Assembly (NCBI GenBank): GCA_003135055.1
Contig: PLDF01000159.1
Span: forward strand, 1-64,000
Length of the DNA stretch: 64,000 nucleotides
Reading direction: 5' to 3'
Origin: Bryobacterales bacterium
GTDB lineage: Bacteria; Acidobacteriota; Terriglobia; Bryobacterales; Bryobacteraceae
Position numbers and translations under genes: made by a program. Below, piece after piece: positions 8,875-16,937 of the stretch; the stretch's first letter is position 1, and the number at the start of each line of letters is the position of its first letter. The notes below the pieces were generated by a model. That model searched no databases. It worked only from the letters and a program-made list of their open reading frames with translations, and was not told where the DNA came from.

Positions 8875-8902
8875 TTGATCTCACCAGGATATCGGCTATT
8901 AT
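8875..8902 (+). promoter_or_regulatory. candidate sigma-70 promoter for the exonuclease gene
   Basis: TTGATC at 8875-8880 and TATTAT at 8897-8902 are separated by 16 bp, a good match to -35 and -10 boxes. The expected start near 8909 leaves a short leader containing AAAAGGCGA as ribosome binding site before the ATG at 8923. Confidence 0.4.
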
Positions 8903-8922
8903 GGGCAAAGAAAAGGCGAACA

Positions 8923-10221
8923 ATGGACGACGTCGAACTACAGCTTGCCGCCCTGCGCCGCCGCATCGCGCAAATCGACCGCAAGTATGGCGGCGGTCCG
9001 GCCCCCGCGCGCCGTCCCGTTCGCCGCCCCGCGCGCCACGCCATCGAGGATCTGCTCACCGGCGAGGTGGTCCGCACAGCCTACGGCGCGCACTTCGAAA
9101 CCGAACGCGTGTGGGAGCGCCATCGCCGCCATGGCAGCGTGGATATCTCCGATCTGGCCGGGCTTCCCGGCAATCTGCTCCAGCCTCTATCCGCCGGCGT
9201 CATCCCCGACTCGCCGCCAGCAAAGTGGGCCTTCCTCGACACCGAAACCACCGGCCTCGGCGCCGGCGCCTGCGCATTCCTCATCGGCGTCGGGTCTATC
9301 GATACCACAGGCGATTCCACAGGCTTCCGCCTCCGCCAGTTCTTCCTGCGCGATTATGCGGACGAGCCATCGCTGCTGGCGCGGCTCTCCGAGCACCTCG
9401 CCCAGTTCGACGTCCTCATCACTTACAACGGCAAAGCCTTCGACCAGCCGCTGCTCGAAACCCGCTACCGCATGGCGCGCGCTCCTCACCCCTTCGGCCG
9501 CCTGCCGCACCTCGATCTGCTCTTCGGCGCGCGCCGCCTCTGGAAGCTCCGCCTGGAATCGTGCCGACTGGTCGATCTGGAAAACCAGATTCTGGGAGTG
9601 GAGCGTGAGGGCGATCTGCCCGGCGAAATGATTCCCTACTGCTACCTGGAATTTCTCCGCACCCGGCAGGCTTTCGAGCTGGTCCCCATTTTTCACCACA
9701 ACGCGCTCGACATTCTCTCGCTCGCGTGCCTCACGGCCATCGTTCCATTCGCATTCCGCTCTCCCGATAGCGTCCATGTCCGCCACGGCGCCGACCTTAT
9801 CGGCCTGGCCCGATGGCTTCTCGAAACCGGCCGTCACGAGGAATCTCTCGCGCTCTTCCGCCGCGCCCTGGCCATGGGGCTGCCCGACCATCTGCTCTTC
9901 CGCACGCAATGGGATATCGCCGCGATCGAGCGCCGCAGCGGCCGCGCAGAGGCCTCGCTGGCCGTGCTCACGGACCTCGCCGCCGCGCGCAACCCCTACC
10001 GCGTGCGCGCGCTCGCCGAGCTGGCCAAACATTACGAGCACAATGAGCGCAGTTACTCGATGGCCCTGGAGATGACTCGCGCGGCGCTGACGTACGAAGA
10101 CAGCCCCGAGCTGCGGCGTCGGGAGGAACGCCTGAAGAGCAGGATTGCGAGCCCGCGCGGCGTGCGCGGAAACCGGGGGAACAAGTCGGCTGCGCGCCGC
10201 AGCCATATTGCCGGTGCTTGA
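8923..10221 (+). CDS. YprB-like RNase H-fold exonuclease with TPR-like tail
   Basis: 432-aa protein. The central domain (about 100-280) is a DEDD-type exonuclease of the YprB/RNase_H_2 family: FLDTETTGLG (D106, E108), LITYNGKAFDQPLL with the next Asp, and FHHNALDILSLA with the final Asp. A helical C-terminal region (about 290-410: RWLLETGRHEESLALFRRAL and similar) looks like TPR repeats, a partner-binding arrangement. The N-terminus is basic and may bind nucleic acid. In Bacillus the homologue lies beside the helicase YprA; here no helicase adjoins. The ATG at 8923 is preferred because the open frame further upstream overlaps the divergent gene and lacks family features. Confidence 0.85.
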   Translation: MDDVELQLAALRRRIAQIDRKYGGGPAPARRPVRRPARHAIEDLLTGEVVRTAYGAHFETERVWERHRRHGSVDISDLAGLPGNLLQPLSAGVIPDSPPAKWAFLDTETTGLGAGACAFLIGVGSIDTTGDSTGFRLRQFFLRDYADEPSLLARLSEHLAQFDVLITYNGKAFDQPLLETRYRMARAPHPFGRLPHLDLLFGARRLWKLRLESCRLVDLENQILGVEREGDLPGEMIPYCYLEFLRTRQAFELVPIFHHNALDILSLACLTAIVPFAFRSPDSVHVRHGADLIGLARWLLETGRHEESLALFRRALAMGLPDHLLFRTQWDIAAIERRSGRAEASLAVLTDLAAARNPYRVRALAELAKHYEHNERSYSMALEMTRAALTYEDSPELRRREERLKSRIASPRGVRGNRGNKSAARRSHIAGA

Positions 10222-10229
10222 TGAAGCCC

Positions 10230-10468
10230 GTGGCGCACGCGCTCATGGGCGCCGCGTTCACACTCTCCCGAAACCCTCGTGCTTTGTGGGGTAGGTCGTC
10301 CAAACCTGCGGCCGATTGGGGGCGCCCTCTGGGCCGGCCTCCGCGAGACGCTGCAGCCGGCTCTCTTCGCCTCGCGATAGGTCGGTTTCTGTCGGTGAAC
10401 GCATGGGTCGCGTCGGCAAAGAAAGCGTCCCCAGCAGCCATGCAATGCTGCTCCACGCAGGCGCGCCG
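10230..10468. repeat. R1 element, expanded copy
   Basis: It begins with GTGGCGCACGC like other R1 copies, then GCGTTCACACTC and CCGAAACCCTCG as in the copy at 28403. Read on the minus strand, its right part matches 5230-5320: CTGGGGACGC, TTTGCCG, CCATGCGTTCAC and CAGAGGGCGCCC occur in the same order. It fills most of the gap between the exonuclease and the DUF4097-like gene. Confidence 0.6.
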
Positions 10469-10489
10469 CAGTTCGTTTAGCGGAGACCG

Positions 10490-11407
10490 CTAAATCACCT
10501 TGCCGTTCGAGCTCTTCACCGAAATCGGCCCGTTCCCGGTGGAAACCCGCACCGTATCCGTGCCGCCATTGAGCTGCATCGTGCGCCGCTCGCTGGTTGC
10601 GTCGGTCACGGCGTTGCGGCACATCTCCGCCTGGCAGCTGAAGGGCGCTTCCTGATTGCCTTCCACGCGCAGCCCCGACCGGAAGGTGCTCGGCGCCGTC
10701 AGACTCACCGGGCCGTTCATGGTGCTGGCATCGAGGCGCGGCCCGTTCCAGACATCGCCCGAAAGCTTCACCGCAAGCGGCCCGTTGATCGCGCTCAGCT
10801 TCACGTCGCCGCCGCTGCCCGAAAACGCAATCGGACCATTGGTGGTCTGCGCATCCACCGTGCCGGTGCAGTCTTGAATTGAAAGCGGCCCGTTCGTCGC
10901 CTTCACCTTCACTGTGCCGCTCAAGTCGCGCACCTCGATGGGTCCGTTCACCGTCGTCAGATCCACGCTGCCGTTCCGCGGCGCATGGACGATCAGGTAG
11001 ACCTGCCAATCTCCATCGCCCGCCGAAACCGCCGGCCCGTGCGTCTCCACCCGCCAAGCGCTACGGTTCACCGAGATGCCGGCTACCATCTGCGCGGCCG
11101 TCGCGCTGTCGCCTGCCGCCGCAATTTTGCAAGCCTCCACCGAGTAATCCGCCCGGTCCGCGCCGCGCACGCGAATCGCGCCGCGCGACCCGCCATCCAC
11201 CTGCACCGCGACGCCTTGCAGCGTAAATTTCTCCGACGTCTGCGACGCGGCGCCATTGGTTTTCACCTTCAAATCGGCGCACGAATCGGCATTATCGCCG
11301 AAATTCACGCTCAAATTATAGTGTTTGGATTGCGCCTGCGCAGGCGCCATCGAAAGAGCCGCGGCAAGCAGCGCGGCGGCGGACGTCAGACCGGCATGGT
11401 GTTTCAT
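10490..11407 (-). CDS. secreted DUF4097-like beta-repeat protein
   Basis: 305-aa exported protein. MKHHAGLTSAAALLAAALSM with a following APAQAQ is a clear signal peptide, and a GGAG ribosome binding site lies 7 bases before the ATG at 11407; an upstream in-frame ATG at 11641 would bury the signal peptide and is rejected. The C-terminal two thirds carry at least six evenly spaced NGP repeats (VNGPIEV, TNGPLSI, TNGPIAF, INGPLAV, MNGPVSL, GNGPISV), each a beta strand and turn, as in DUF4097/adhesin-like beta-helix proteins. The function of such proteins is not established; a cell-surface or periplasmic structural role is likely. The last four residues end in NGKVI. Confidence 0.75.
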   Translation of the reverse strand: MKHHAGLTSAAALLAAALSMAPAQAQSKHYNLSVNFGDNADSCADLKVKTNGAASQTSEKFTLQGVAVQVDGGSRGAIRVRGADRADYSVEACKIAAAGDSATAAQMVAGISVNRSAWRVETHGPAVSAGDGDWQVYLIVHAPRNGSVDLTTVNGPIEVRDLSGTVKVKATNGPLSIQDCTGTVDAQTTNGPIAFSGSGGDVKLSAINGPLAVKLSGDVWNGPRLDASTMNGPVSLTAPSTFRSGLRVEGNQEAPFSCQAEMCRNAVTDATSERRTMQLNGGTDTVRVSTGNGPISVKSSNGKVI

Positions 11408-11669
11408 CAGCAAGCTCCGTACTGCCAATAGACGGGCGGAATCCCGTTGGGTTAGGCCGGGGATTGCAAATTCAGGAACCGGGCTGAGCCGATTCAAGCC
11501 CGGTCCGTTCTGCCGGCGCCTGGCCAGATCGTCGACAACGGAAATCAGGGCGTTGAGCCTGTCCGAGGAATCGAGCCACACTCGCTGTGGCCTTTGAACA
11601 TGGGAAGAAGCCGCCTGAAAGCTGCATGCCACGATTGGCACAAGCCAGGATTGGCTGCCTCACAGCCTG

Positions 11670-12464
11670 CTATTTGATAACTTCCGTCCCCACGTCCGTC
11701 CCCAACCCCGCGTACTCGTCCTTCACCTTGATCACCTTATCGCCGTTGAACGTCACGAATGTAATCCTGCCCGGAGCCGTCCCATACACCCAATCCTCGA
11801 TCTCCAATCCGTCCTTGGTCTCCCGCGGCTTGTACTTCGGCCGGCCCAGGGCCATCAGCACCTGGTCGCGCGACATCCCCACGGTGGCGCGCTTTTCCTG
11901 AATCGCCTTCTTAGTCTCCGGCGGCAGCGTTTCGGAGAATAACTCGGTGGCGCTGTGCTGATCGAAATCGAGCACCGCCGCCAGCATCTTTTTCACCTCG
12001 GACGCCTTGATGGGCTCGATCGGCTTGTGGAACACCACCTCCACCGTCGTCCCGCCGGGCGCATTCGCATCGCCGTTCCCCACCGGCACCTGCGCCGGAT
12101 TGGTCGAAGGCCCCATCCCCACGTTCACGCCGTCGTACCAGTGCCGCCCGCCCTTGAACCCGCCGTTCAGCTGCAACACGATCTTCTGGCTCTCGATGTC
12201 CACTTTCGTGATCTGGATCATGTCGCCCACGCGCGCCGCCGGTCCGCTTTCCTTGGCGATGGTCTGCCACTCCCGCTTGTCGTACGTACCGTCGGCGTTG
12301 ACTTCGAGGTTCTTTCTCGACCGCGGCACCAGCACCCTGGCCTTGGCGTACTCCGCCATCAGTCCGCGCATCAGCTCCACCCGGTCCTGAAACGTCAGCT
12401 TATCGGCGGCTAGCAACGGCGGCAGCGCGCTCAGGATGGCAATGGCAGCGACGACGAATCGCAT
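11670..12464 (-). CDS. secreted hypothetical protein, 264 aa
   Basis: Unknown exported protein. The start at 12464 gives a signal peptide (MRFVVAAIAILSALPPLLAA) preceded by GGAGAG. The mature part begins with a helical segment containing basic residues (VPRSRKN) and has a beta-rich middle (IQITKVDIESQKIVLQLNGG) and a C-terminal motif RATVGMSRDQVLMALGRPK followed by DWVYGT, which resembles the SmpA/OmlA or BLIP-like fold (repeat of the type GMTxxQVxxxLGxP). That fold is common in envelope assembly lipoproteins, but no lipobox is present here. Its 5' end overlaps the CPBP protease gene by 34 bases, so the two form one transcription unit. Confidence 0.65.
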   Translation of the reverse strand: MRFVVAAIAILSALPPLLAADKLTFQDRVELMRGLMAEYAKARVLVPRSRKNLEVNADGTYDKREWQTIAKESGPAARVGDMIQITKVDIESQKIVLQLNGGFKGGRHWYDGVNVGMGPSTNPAQVPVGNGDANAPGGTTVEVVFHKPIEPIKASEVKKMLAAVLDFDQHSATELFSETLPPETKKAIQEKRATVGMSRDQVLMALGRPKYKPRETKDGLEIEDWVYGTAPGRITFVTFNGDKVIKVKDEYAGLGTDVGTEVIK

Positions 12465-13318
12465 ATGGCACTCTCCGCTGGCGGGTCCGTCAGTGGCGAG
12501 GTTTGCCGCCGGACTGGCGCCTTCCATACATAAAGGAACAGCAAAACCACCACCGCGGAAGTCAGCACGCTGGCCTCCGGGCCGTAGGCTCCGCCGCTCC
12601 ATAGCGTACCGGCAGTCCACGACATCTCATGACCCGTCACAGTCATTGTAAGCCCACTTACCCTTACGCCGAACAGCGGCAATGTAAAGTTCCACCCGAA
12701 ATGCAGCCCGATCGGCAGCCATAAATCGCGGCTGCGCACGCAGCCATACCCGAAAACCGCCCCGAACCCCATGGTATTGACGATCCCCAACCACGTCGCC
12801 CCCGGATTCCCCCGATGCAGCAGTCCGAACAGCACCGCCCCAGGCACAATGCTGGCCCACGCCCCGAAGCTCGCCAGCAGCGTCTGAAAGCCGAATCCGC
12901 GAAAGAGAATCTCCTCCGCCGCCGAACCGACCAGCAGGAACACCATCAGAAACACCCCCGCCCAGATGGTCGGCTGCTCCCCGGCAATCCGCGCAAAATG
13001 CGCCACGCCGGCTCCCAGCGGCAGGCTCAGCACCACGCACGCCGCGCCAATGCCTCCCAGCAACCCTACCGCGAAATTGTCCGCCGACGCCCGGTTACCC
13101 CACAACCCGATCGCCGTCACCGGGAGATCCGCGAAAATCTTCAACGCGATCCAGTTGGCGAAGAGCGCCGCCGCCAGGTTCGCCAGCGTCATCCCCGCCA
13201 GAGCGCCCGCCAGCCACTGCATCAGGAACCCGAACCCGAGGATCAGCGGCGCCAGGTAGAAGGCCGCGTAAGCCATAACGTGCGACACCACGCGGACCGG
13301 GTCTTTGCGGGCAGGCAT
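12431..13318 (-). CDS. CPBP family intramembrane glutamic protease
   Basis: 295-aa polytopic membrane protein of the CAAX-protease/CPBP (Abi) family. The motifs are complete: EEILFRGFGFQ (the EExxxR motif), FGLLH with catalytic His, and LPIGLHFGWNF with the last His and Asn. About eight hydrophobic segments are visible. Bacterial members are linked to peptide maturation or immunity to bacteriocins; the substrate is unknown here. It overlaps the next secreted-protein gene by 34 bases and starts 25 bp from the divergent peptide deformylase gene, so the two promoters must lie very close together. Confidence 0.87.
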   Translation of the reverse strand: MPARKDPVRVVSHVMAYAAFYLAPLILGFGFLMQWLAGALAGMTLANLAAALFANWIALKIFADLPVTAIGLWGNRASADNFAVGLLGGIGAACVVLSLPLGAGVAHFARIAGEQPTIWAGVFLMVFLLVGSAAEEILFRGFGFQTLLASFGAWASIVPGAVLFGLLHRGNPGATWLGIVNTMGFGAVFGYGCVRSRDLWLPIGLHFGWNFTLPLFGVRVSGLTMTVTGHEMSWTAGTLWSGGAYGPEASVLTSAVVVLLFLYVWKAPVRRQTSPLTDPPAESAICDSSSLPLPS

Positions 13319-13343
13319 CGGCTTAACTTACCATTTGTCTAGC

Positions 13344-13883
13344 ATGCCCGCACGACGCATTCTTCAGCTTGGCGACCCGCTGCTGCGCGCCGTCTCGGTA
13401 CCCGTTGGAACCCCGGCCGAAGCCGCCGGCATATTCGAGGATCTGCGCGATTCGCTCCACGAGTTCCAGCGGACGCGCGGCTTCGGCCGCGGCATCAGCG
13501 CCGTACAAATCGGCGAGACCAGGCGCCTGATCTACATCGAATTCGAAGGCCGCTCCTACTCCCTGCGCAATCCGGCATACGATCTGCAAAGCGAGGAAAA
13601 GTTCCGCCTCTGGGACGATTGCTTCTCGTTCCCCGATCTGCTCGTCTGGCTCGAGCGCTCGCAAATCGTGCGCGTCCGCTATGAAGACGAACAGGGCGCG
13701 ACGCAAATTCTCGACGCTACCGGCGCGTTTTCCGAGCTGCTGCAGCACGAGATCGACCACCTCGATGGCATCCTCTCGGTCGACCGCGCGCTTGGCCGCG
13801 ATGCCTTCTGCACCCGCGACGAGTACCAACGCCGCCACCGGCCCGCCACTGTTTCAGCCGCCAGTCCGGCGGCTGCCCAGTGA
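13344..13883 (+). CDS. peptide deformylase-family protein with altered motif II
   Basis: 179-aa protein of the peptide deformylase family (removal of N-formyl from nascent peptides). Motif I appears as GRGISAVQIG (48-57) where GxGxAAxQ is usual; motif II is WDDCFSF with C93 where EGCLS is usual; motif III LQHEIDHLDG is intact (H135, E136, H139). All three metal ligands (C93, H135, H139) and the catalytic Glu are present, so activity is possible, but the motif II change suggests a divergent, perhaps secondary, deformylase. The ATG at 13344 is preferred over an in-frame codon at 13305, which lies inside the divergent CPBP gene. Confidence 0.8.
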   Translation: MPARRILQLGDPLLRAVSVPVGTPAEAAGIFEDLRDSLHEFQRTRGFGRGISAVQIGETRRLIYIEFEGRSYSLRNPAYDLQSEEKFRLWDDCFSFPDLLVWLERSQIVRVRYEDEQGATQILDATGAFSELLQHEIDHLDGILSVDRALGRDAFCTRDEYQRRHRPATVSAASPAAAQ

Positions 13884-13886
13884 CGG

Positions 13887-13990
13887 CCGCAACCCAACCT
13901 CTCGCTTCCCGCCGGATGCTCGCTTATGTACGACAGGCCTACCGGCCTATCGCTCTTGCCGCTACCCAACCTCTCGCTTCCCGCCGAATG
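13887..13990. repeat. 32-bp direct repeat pair before the MFS gene
   Basis: Two copies (13887-13918 and 13959-13990) share CCAACCTCTCGCTTCCCGCC with only two or three differences over 32 bp, spaced 72 bp apart. Between and after them are short inverted pairs of the type GACAGGCC. The second copy ends about 30 bp before the MFS start codon. Confidence 0.7.
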
Positions 13991-14022
13991 CCGGGCCAGA
14001 CAGGCGAGGATGCCTGTCCTGC

Positions 14023-15645
14023 ATGACGGCCGCTACCCCAACCCCCGTTTCCGGCTGGGCCGCGCTCCGCCGCCCGACCTTCCGCAATCTGTGGATGGCC
14101 GCCATCGTCTCGAACGTGGGCGGCTGGATGCAGGACACCGCCGGCGCGTGGCTGATGACCGCGCTCACCACTTCCCCCCTGCTCATCGCCTTGATGCAGA
14201 CCGCCGCCAGCCTGCCCGCGCTTTTCCTCGCGTTCCCGGCCGGCGGGGCCGCCGATATCTTCGACCGCCGCCATCTGCTGCTCTTCTGGCAATCGTGGAT
14301 GCTGGCCAGCGTCGCCATCCTCGCCGCCCTGACGCTCGCCGGAATCGTTTCTCCCGCCACGCTGCTCGCGCTGACCTTCCTGCTCAACATCGGCTCGGCC
14401 CTCAATAACCCCGCCTGGCAATCCATCGTGCCCGAGCTGGTTCCGCGCCCCGAGCTGCCCGATGCCATCGCCATCAATAGCGCCGGCTTCAACCTTTCCC
14501 GCGCGGTCGGGCCCGCGTTGGGCGGCCTCACCGTCGCCGCCTTCGCCACCGCCGCGCGCGGCGCCGGTGTGGTCTTCTCGCTCAACGCCGTATCGTTCGT
14601 CGCCGTCATTTTTGTCCTCGCGGTATGGCGGCGCACTCCGCCTTACAAGAGCGCGCTGCCCTCCGAGCGCCTCTTCGGTTCCCTGCGCTCCGGCGCGCGC
14701 TATCTGCGCCATGCTCCCGCGCTGCTGGCGGTTTTCCTGCGCGCGTTCGTGTTCACCACGTTCGCCAGCGCGGTGTGGGCCTTGCTCGCCGTGGTCGCCA
14801 ACCAGGACCTTCACAAGGGCGCCATGGCTTACGGCGTATTGAACGGATGCCTGGGCGCCGGCGCCGTGCTCGGCGCTTTCACTTTGCCCAGGCTCCGCCG
14901 CAAATTCTCCGCCGACGCCATCACCGCCGGCGCGACCCTGGTATTTGTCTGCTCGCTATCGGTGCTGGCGCTGTCGCGCACCACCGCGCTGATCGTTTTC
15001 TGGCTGCTGGCCGCCGGATTCGCCTGGACCAGCACCACATCCACCTTCAACGTCGCCGTGCAGCTCTCCGTTCCCGCGTGGGTGCAGGCGCGCGCGCTCG
15101 GAGCTTACCAGACCGTCTTCTGGGCCGGCATGGCTCTTGGCAGCGCGCTCTGGGGATTGATCGCCGAGCGCGTCTCCACCTCGCGATCGCTGCTCGCCGC
15201 GGCGGCCGGGATGCTGATCACGCTGCCCTTCGCCATGCGCTTCCACCTGCTGCGCGGCGCGCCACCCGATCTCAGCCCGTTCCAGCTCAACCGTCCCGCT
15301 CCACAAGTAGTCATGGAGCCCGACCATGAAGACGGCCCCGTGATGGTCACCATCGAATACCGGGTCCTTTTGGAAGACTACGGCGATTTTACCCACGCCA
15401 TCCACCAGCTCCGCAGTATCCGCATGCGCGACGGCGCCATCCGCTGGGGCGTCTACCGCGATACCGCCGCGCCCGAGCGCATTATCGAAACCTTCGTCGT
15501 GGAATCGTGGCTCGAATTCCTGCGCGAGCGCGAGCGCATGACCACATCCGACCGCGCCATCCGCGACCGCGTCCGCGGCTACCATCAGGGCGAAGCTCCG
15601 CCGGCAGCCTCGTACATGATCTACGCGCGCGAGCCAGCCGAGTAA
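14023..15645 (+). CDS. MFS_3-type major facilitator exporter with C-terminal soluble domain
   Basis: 540-aa transporter with about eleven or twelve membrane segments over residues 15-410. It starts RRPTFRNLWMAAIVSNVGGWMQ, in pieces, as in MFS_3 (EntS-like) proteins, and carries GGAADIFDRR in the loop between helices 2 and 3. After the last helix a soluble domain of about 100 residues (VTIEYRVLLEDYGDF to SYMIYARE) resembles the antibiotic-monooxygenase-like tail found in this subgroup. Export of a small molecule or siderophore is inferred from the family only. The ATG at 14023 was chosen because upstream in-frame sequence is repeat DNA. Confidence 0.85.
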   Translation: MTAATPTPVSGWAALRRPTFRNLWMAAIVSNVGGWMQDTAGAWLMTALTTSPLLIALMQTAASLPALFLAFPAGGAADIFDRRHLLLFWQSWMLASVAILAALTLAGIVSPATLLALTFLLNIGSALNNPAWQSIVPELVPRPELPDAIAINSAGFNLSRAVGPALGGLTVAAFATAARGAGVVFSLNAVSFVAVIFVLAVWRRTPPYKSALPSERLFGSLRSGARYLRHAPALLAVFLRAFVFTTFASAVWALLAVVANQDLHKGAMAYGVLNGCLGAGAVLGAFTLPRLRRKFSADAITAGATLVFVCSLSVLALSRTTALIVFWLLAAGFAWTSTTSTFNVAVQLSVPAWVQARALGAYQTVFWAGMALGSALWGLIAERVSTSRSLLAAAAGMLITLPFAMRFHLLRGAPPDLSPFQLNRPAPQVVMEPDHEDGPVMVTIEYRVLLEDYGDFTHAIHQLRSIRMRDGAIRWGVYRDTAAPERIIETFVVESWLEFLRERERMTTSDRAIRDRVRGYHQGEAPPAASYMIYAREPAE

Positions 15646-15647
15646 AC

Positions 15648-15693
15648 GTGGCGCACGCACTCCTGCGTGCAGCGTTCACACTCGTGTGAACGC
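15648..15693. repeat. R1 element, short copy
   Basis: Starts three bases after the MFS stop codon with GTGGCGCACGCAC, followed by the hairpin partner TGCGTGC and the second hairpin GCGTTCACACTCGTGTGAAC. The right half seen at 5206-5334 is missing. Confidence 0.75.
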
Positions 15694-15993
15694 GACATAT
15701 TTCACAGCCTCAGGGGCGATTTCCGCGACAGAACCGCGCTGCCTTGCGGGTATCCGGTTTATGTTGCGGCTGAACGCCGCGATTGATTCGAATGCCGGCG
15801 TGGCCGGAGATCCGGTGACAGCGACCGTGGTGACGGCCATGACGAGTCTCGCGAGTCAATCCCGGTCCGCGAGTACTCGGCGCCGTTTGCGCAATTCCGG
15901 CAAGGCGAAGCTACATCAGCGGATGGCCGCCGTGCCGTCGCCGGCTCATCGCATGGCTTGGGCGGATTGGCCTGGTGGCCGGCCTGCCGTGGC
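15694..15993 (+). other. gap of 300 bp with possible decayed coding trace
   Basis: No intact gene. A plus-strand frame across about 15690-15850 reads like a fragment of an exported beta-rich protein (RFMLRLNAAID, then GDPVTATVV), but it has no start, signal peptide or conserved end. I treat it as decayed sequence at most. Confidence 0.25.
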
Positions 15994-16878
15994 CTACCGG
16001 CTTGCCTCTACCTTCGGCGTCGAAAGGTATCCCACAATCTGATCCTTGCCCACCTGATTGATCACCAGCTCGTAGGGAGTGTGGCCGCCCTTGGACGTGT
16101 AGAACTGCACCGGCTCGTTGATATTCCTGTCCTTCTTCTCGGTGAGCTTGTCGTCGGCCACCACATTCACGGTATACTTATTCTTCTTCGGGGTAACGCT
16201 GACCAGCTTGAGCGTGATATCGGCGAACCGGACGGGCTGTTTGGTTTTGCCCAGCTTGATATCGACGTAATTGCGCTCGCCGAGCTTTCTCAGCGCATCC
16301 AGTTCGTTGTGGTTGGTGGCAATCAGGCCGCTCTGTACGCCCAAATCGCCTTGCGCCGATTTCAAATCGTTGATGGTCTTCTGCAAATCGGCCTGCGTGT
16401 GGGCCACCTCGGTCTTCACCGAGCCCACATCCGTGGCCACGTCCGCCACCTTCGCCGCCACCTGCGCGTTCGCCTGGCTGGCCGACTGCTTCACGTCGCT
16501 GATTTCGGAGTTGACCTGCTGCTGCTGCTTGGCCTCTTCGTCCTTGATCTGGCGCGCTATCTGATCGGCGTGGGCGAGCGATTCCGCCTTGGCCTGGCTC
16601 GATTCCCTCTGCGCTGCCGCGCGGGCCGCGGCCAACTCTTCCTTCATGGTATCGATGTGCCTCATCTGCGACGCCGAGGTCACCGACGATGCGTCCCGCA
16701 GGTTGCTGATCTCGGTCATCACCTTTTCATGCGTGGTCGCGAAGTCCGTGCGCATGTGGTCGATTTGCGAGTACAGGTAAATGTTGGCGCCGATCAGAGC
16801 GATGATCGCTCCGGCCATCAACGCTGTGACCAGGCCGGAGTGGCGGGGGGGGTCGATATATGTTGGGGTGGGGCTCAC
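15994..16878 (-). CDS. membrane-anchored coiled-coil protein
   Basis: 294-aa protein with one N-terminal membrane helix (about 15-36, GLVTALMAGAIIALIGANIY) and a long helical region (about 40-195) rich in Ala, Gln, Lys and Glu, in which stretches such as AKAESLAHADQIARQIKDEE and DVATDVGSVKTEVAHTQADL suggest coiled coils. A C-terminal beta-rich domain follows (about 205-290: DIKLGKTKQPVRFADITLKL). The topology would place the coiled coil and C-terminal domain outside the cytoplasm. I do not recognise a named family. It is 59 bp downstream of the beta-CASP RNase gene on the same strand. Confidence 0.7.
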   Translation of the reverse strand: MSPTPTYIDPPRHSGLVTALMAGAIIALIGANIYLYSQIDHMRTDFATTHEKVMTEISNLRDASSVTSASQMRHIDTMKEELAAARAAAQRESSQAKAESLAHADQIARQIKDEEAKQQQQVNSEISDVKQSASQANAQVAAKVADVATDVGSVKTEVAHTQADLQKTINDLKSAQGDLGVQSGLIATNHNELDALRKLGERNYVDIKLGKTKQPVRFADITLKLVSVTPKKNKYTVNVVADDKLTEKKDRNINEPVQFYTSKGGHTPYELVINQVGKDQIVGYLSTPKVEASR

Positions 16879-16937
16879 TTGTTAACAGGCTCCTTTTCCG
16901 TATCTTCTAGTATAGATGGCGTTAAGGGCAATTTGGG

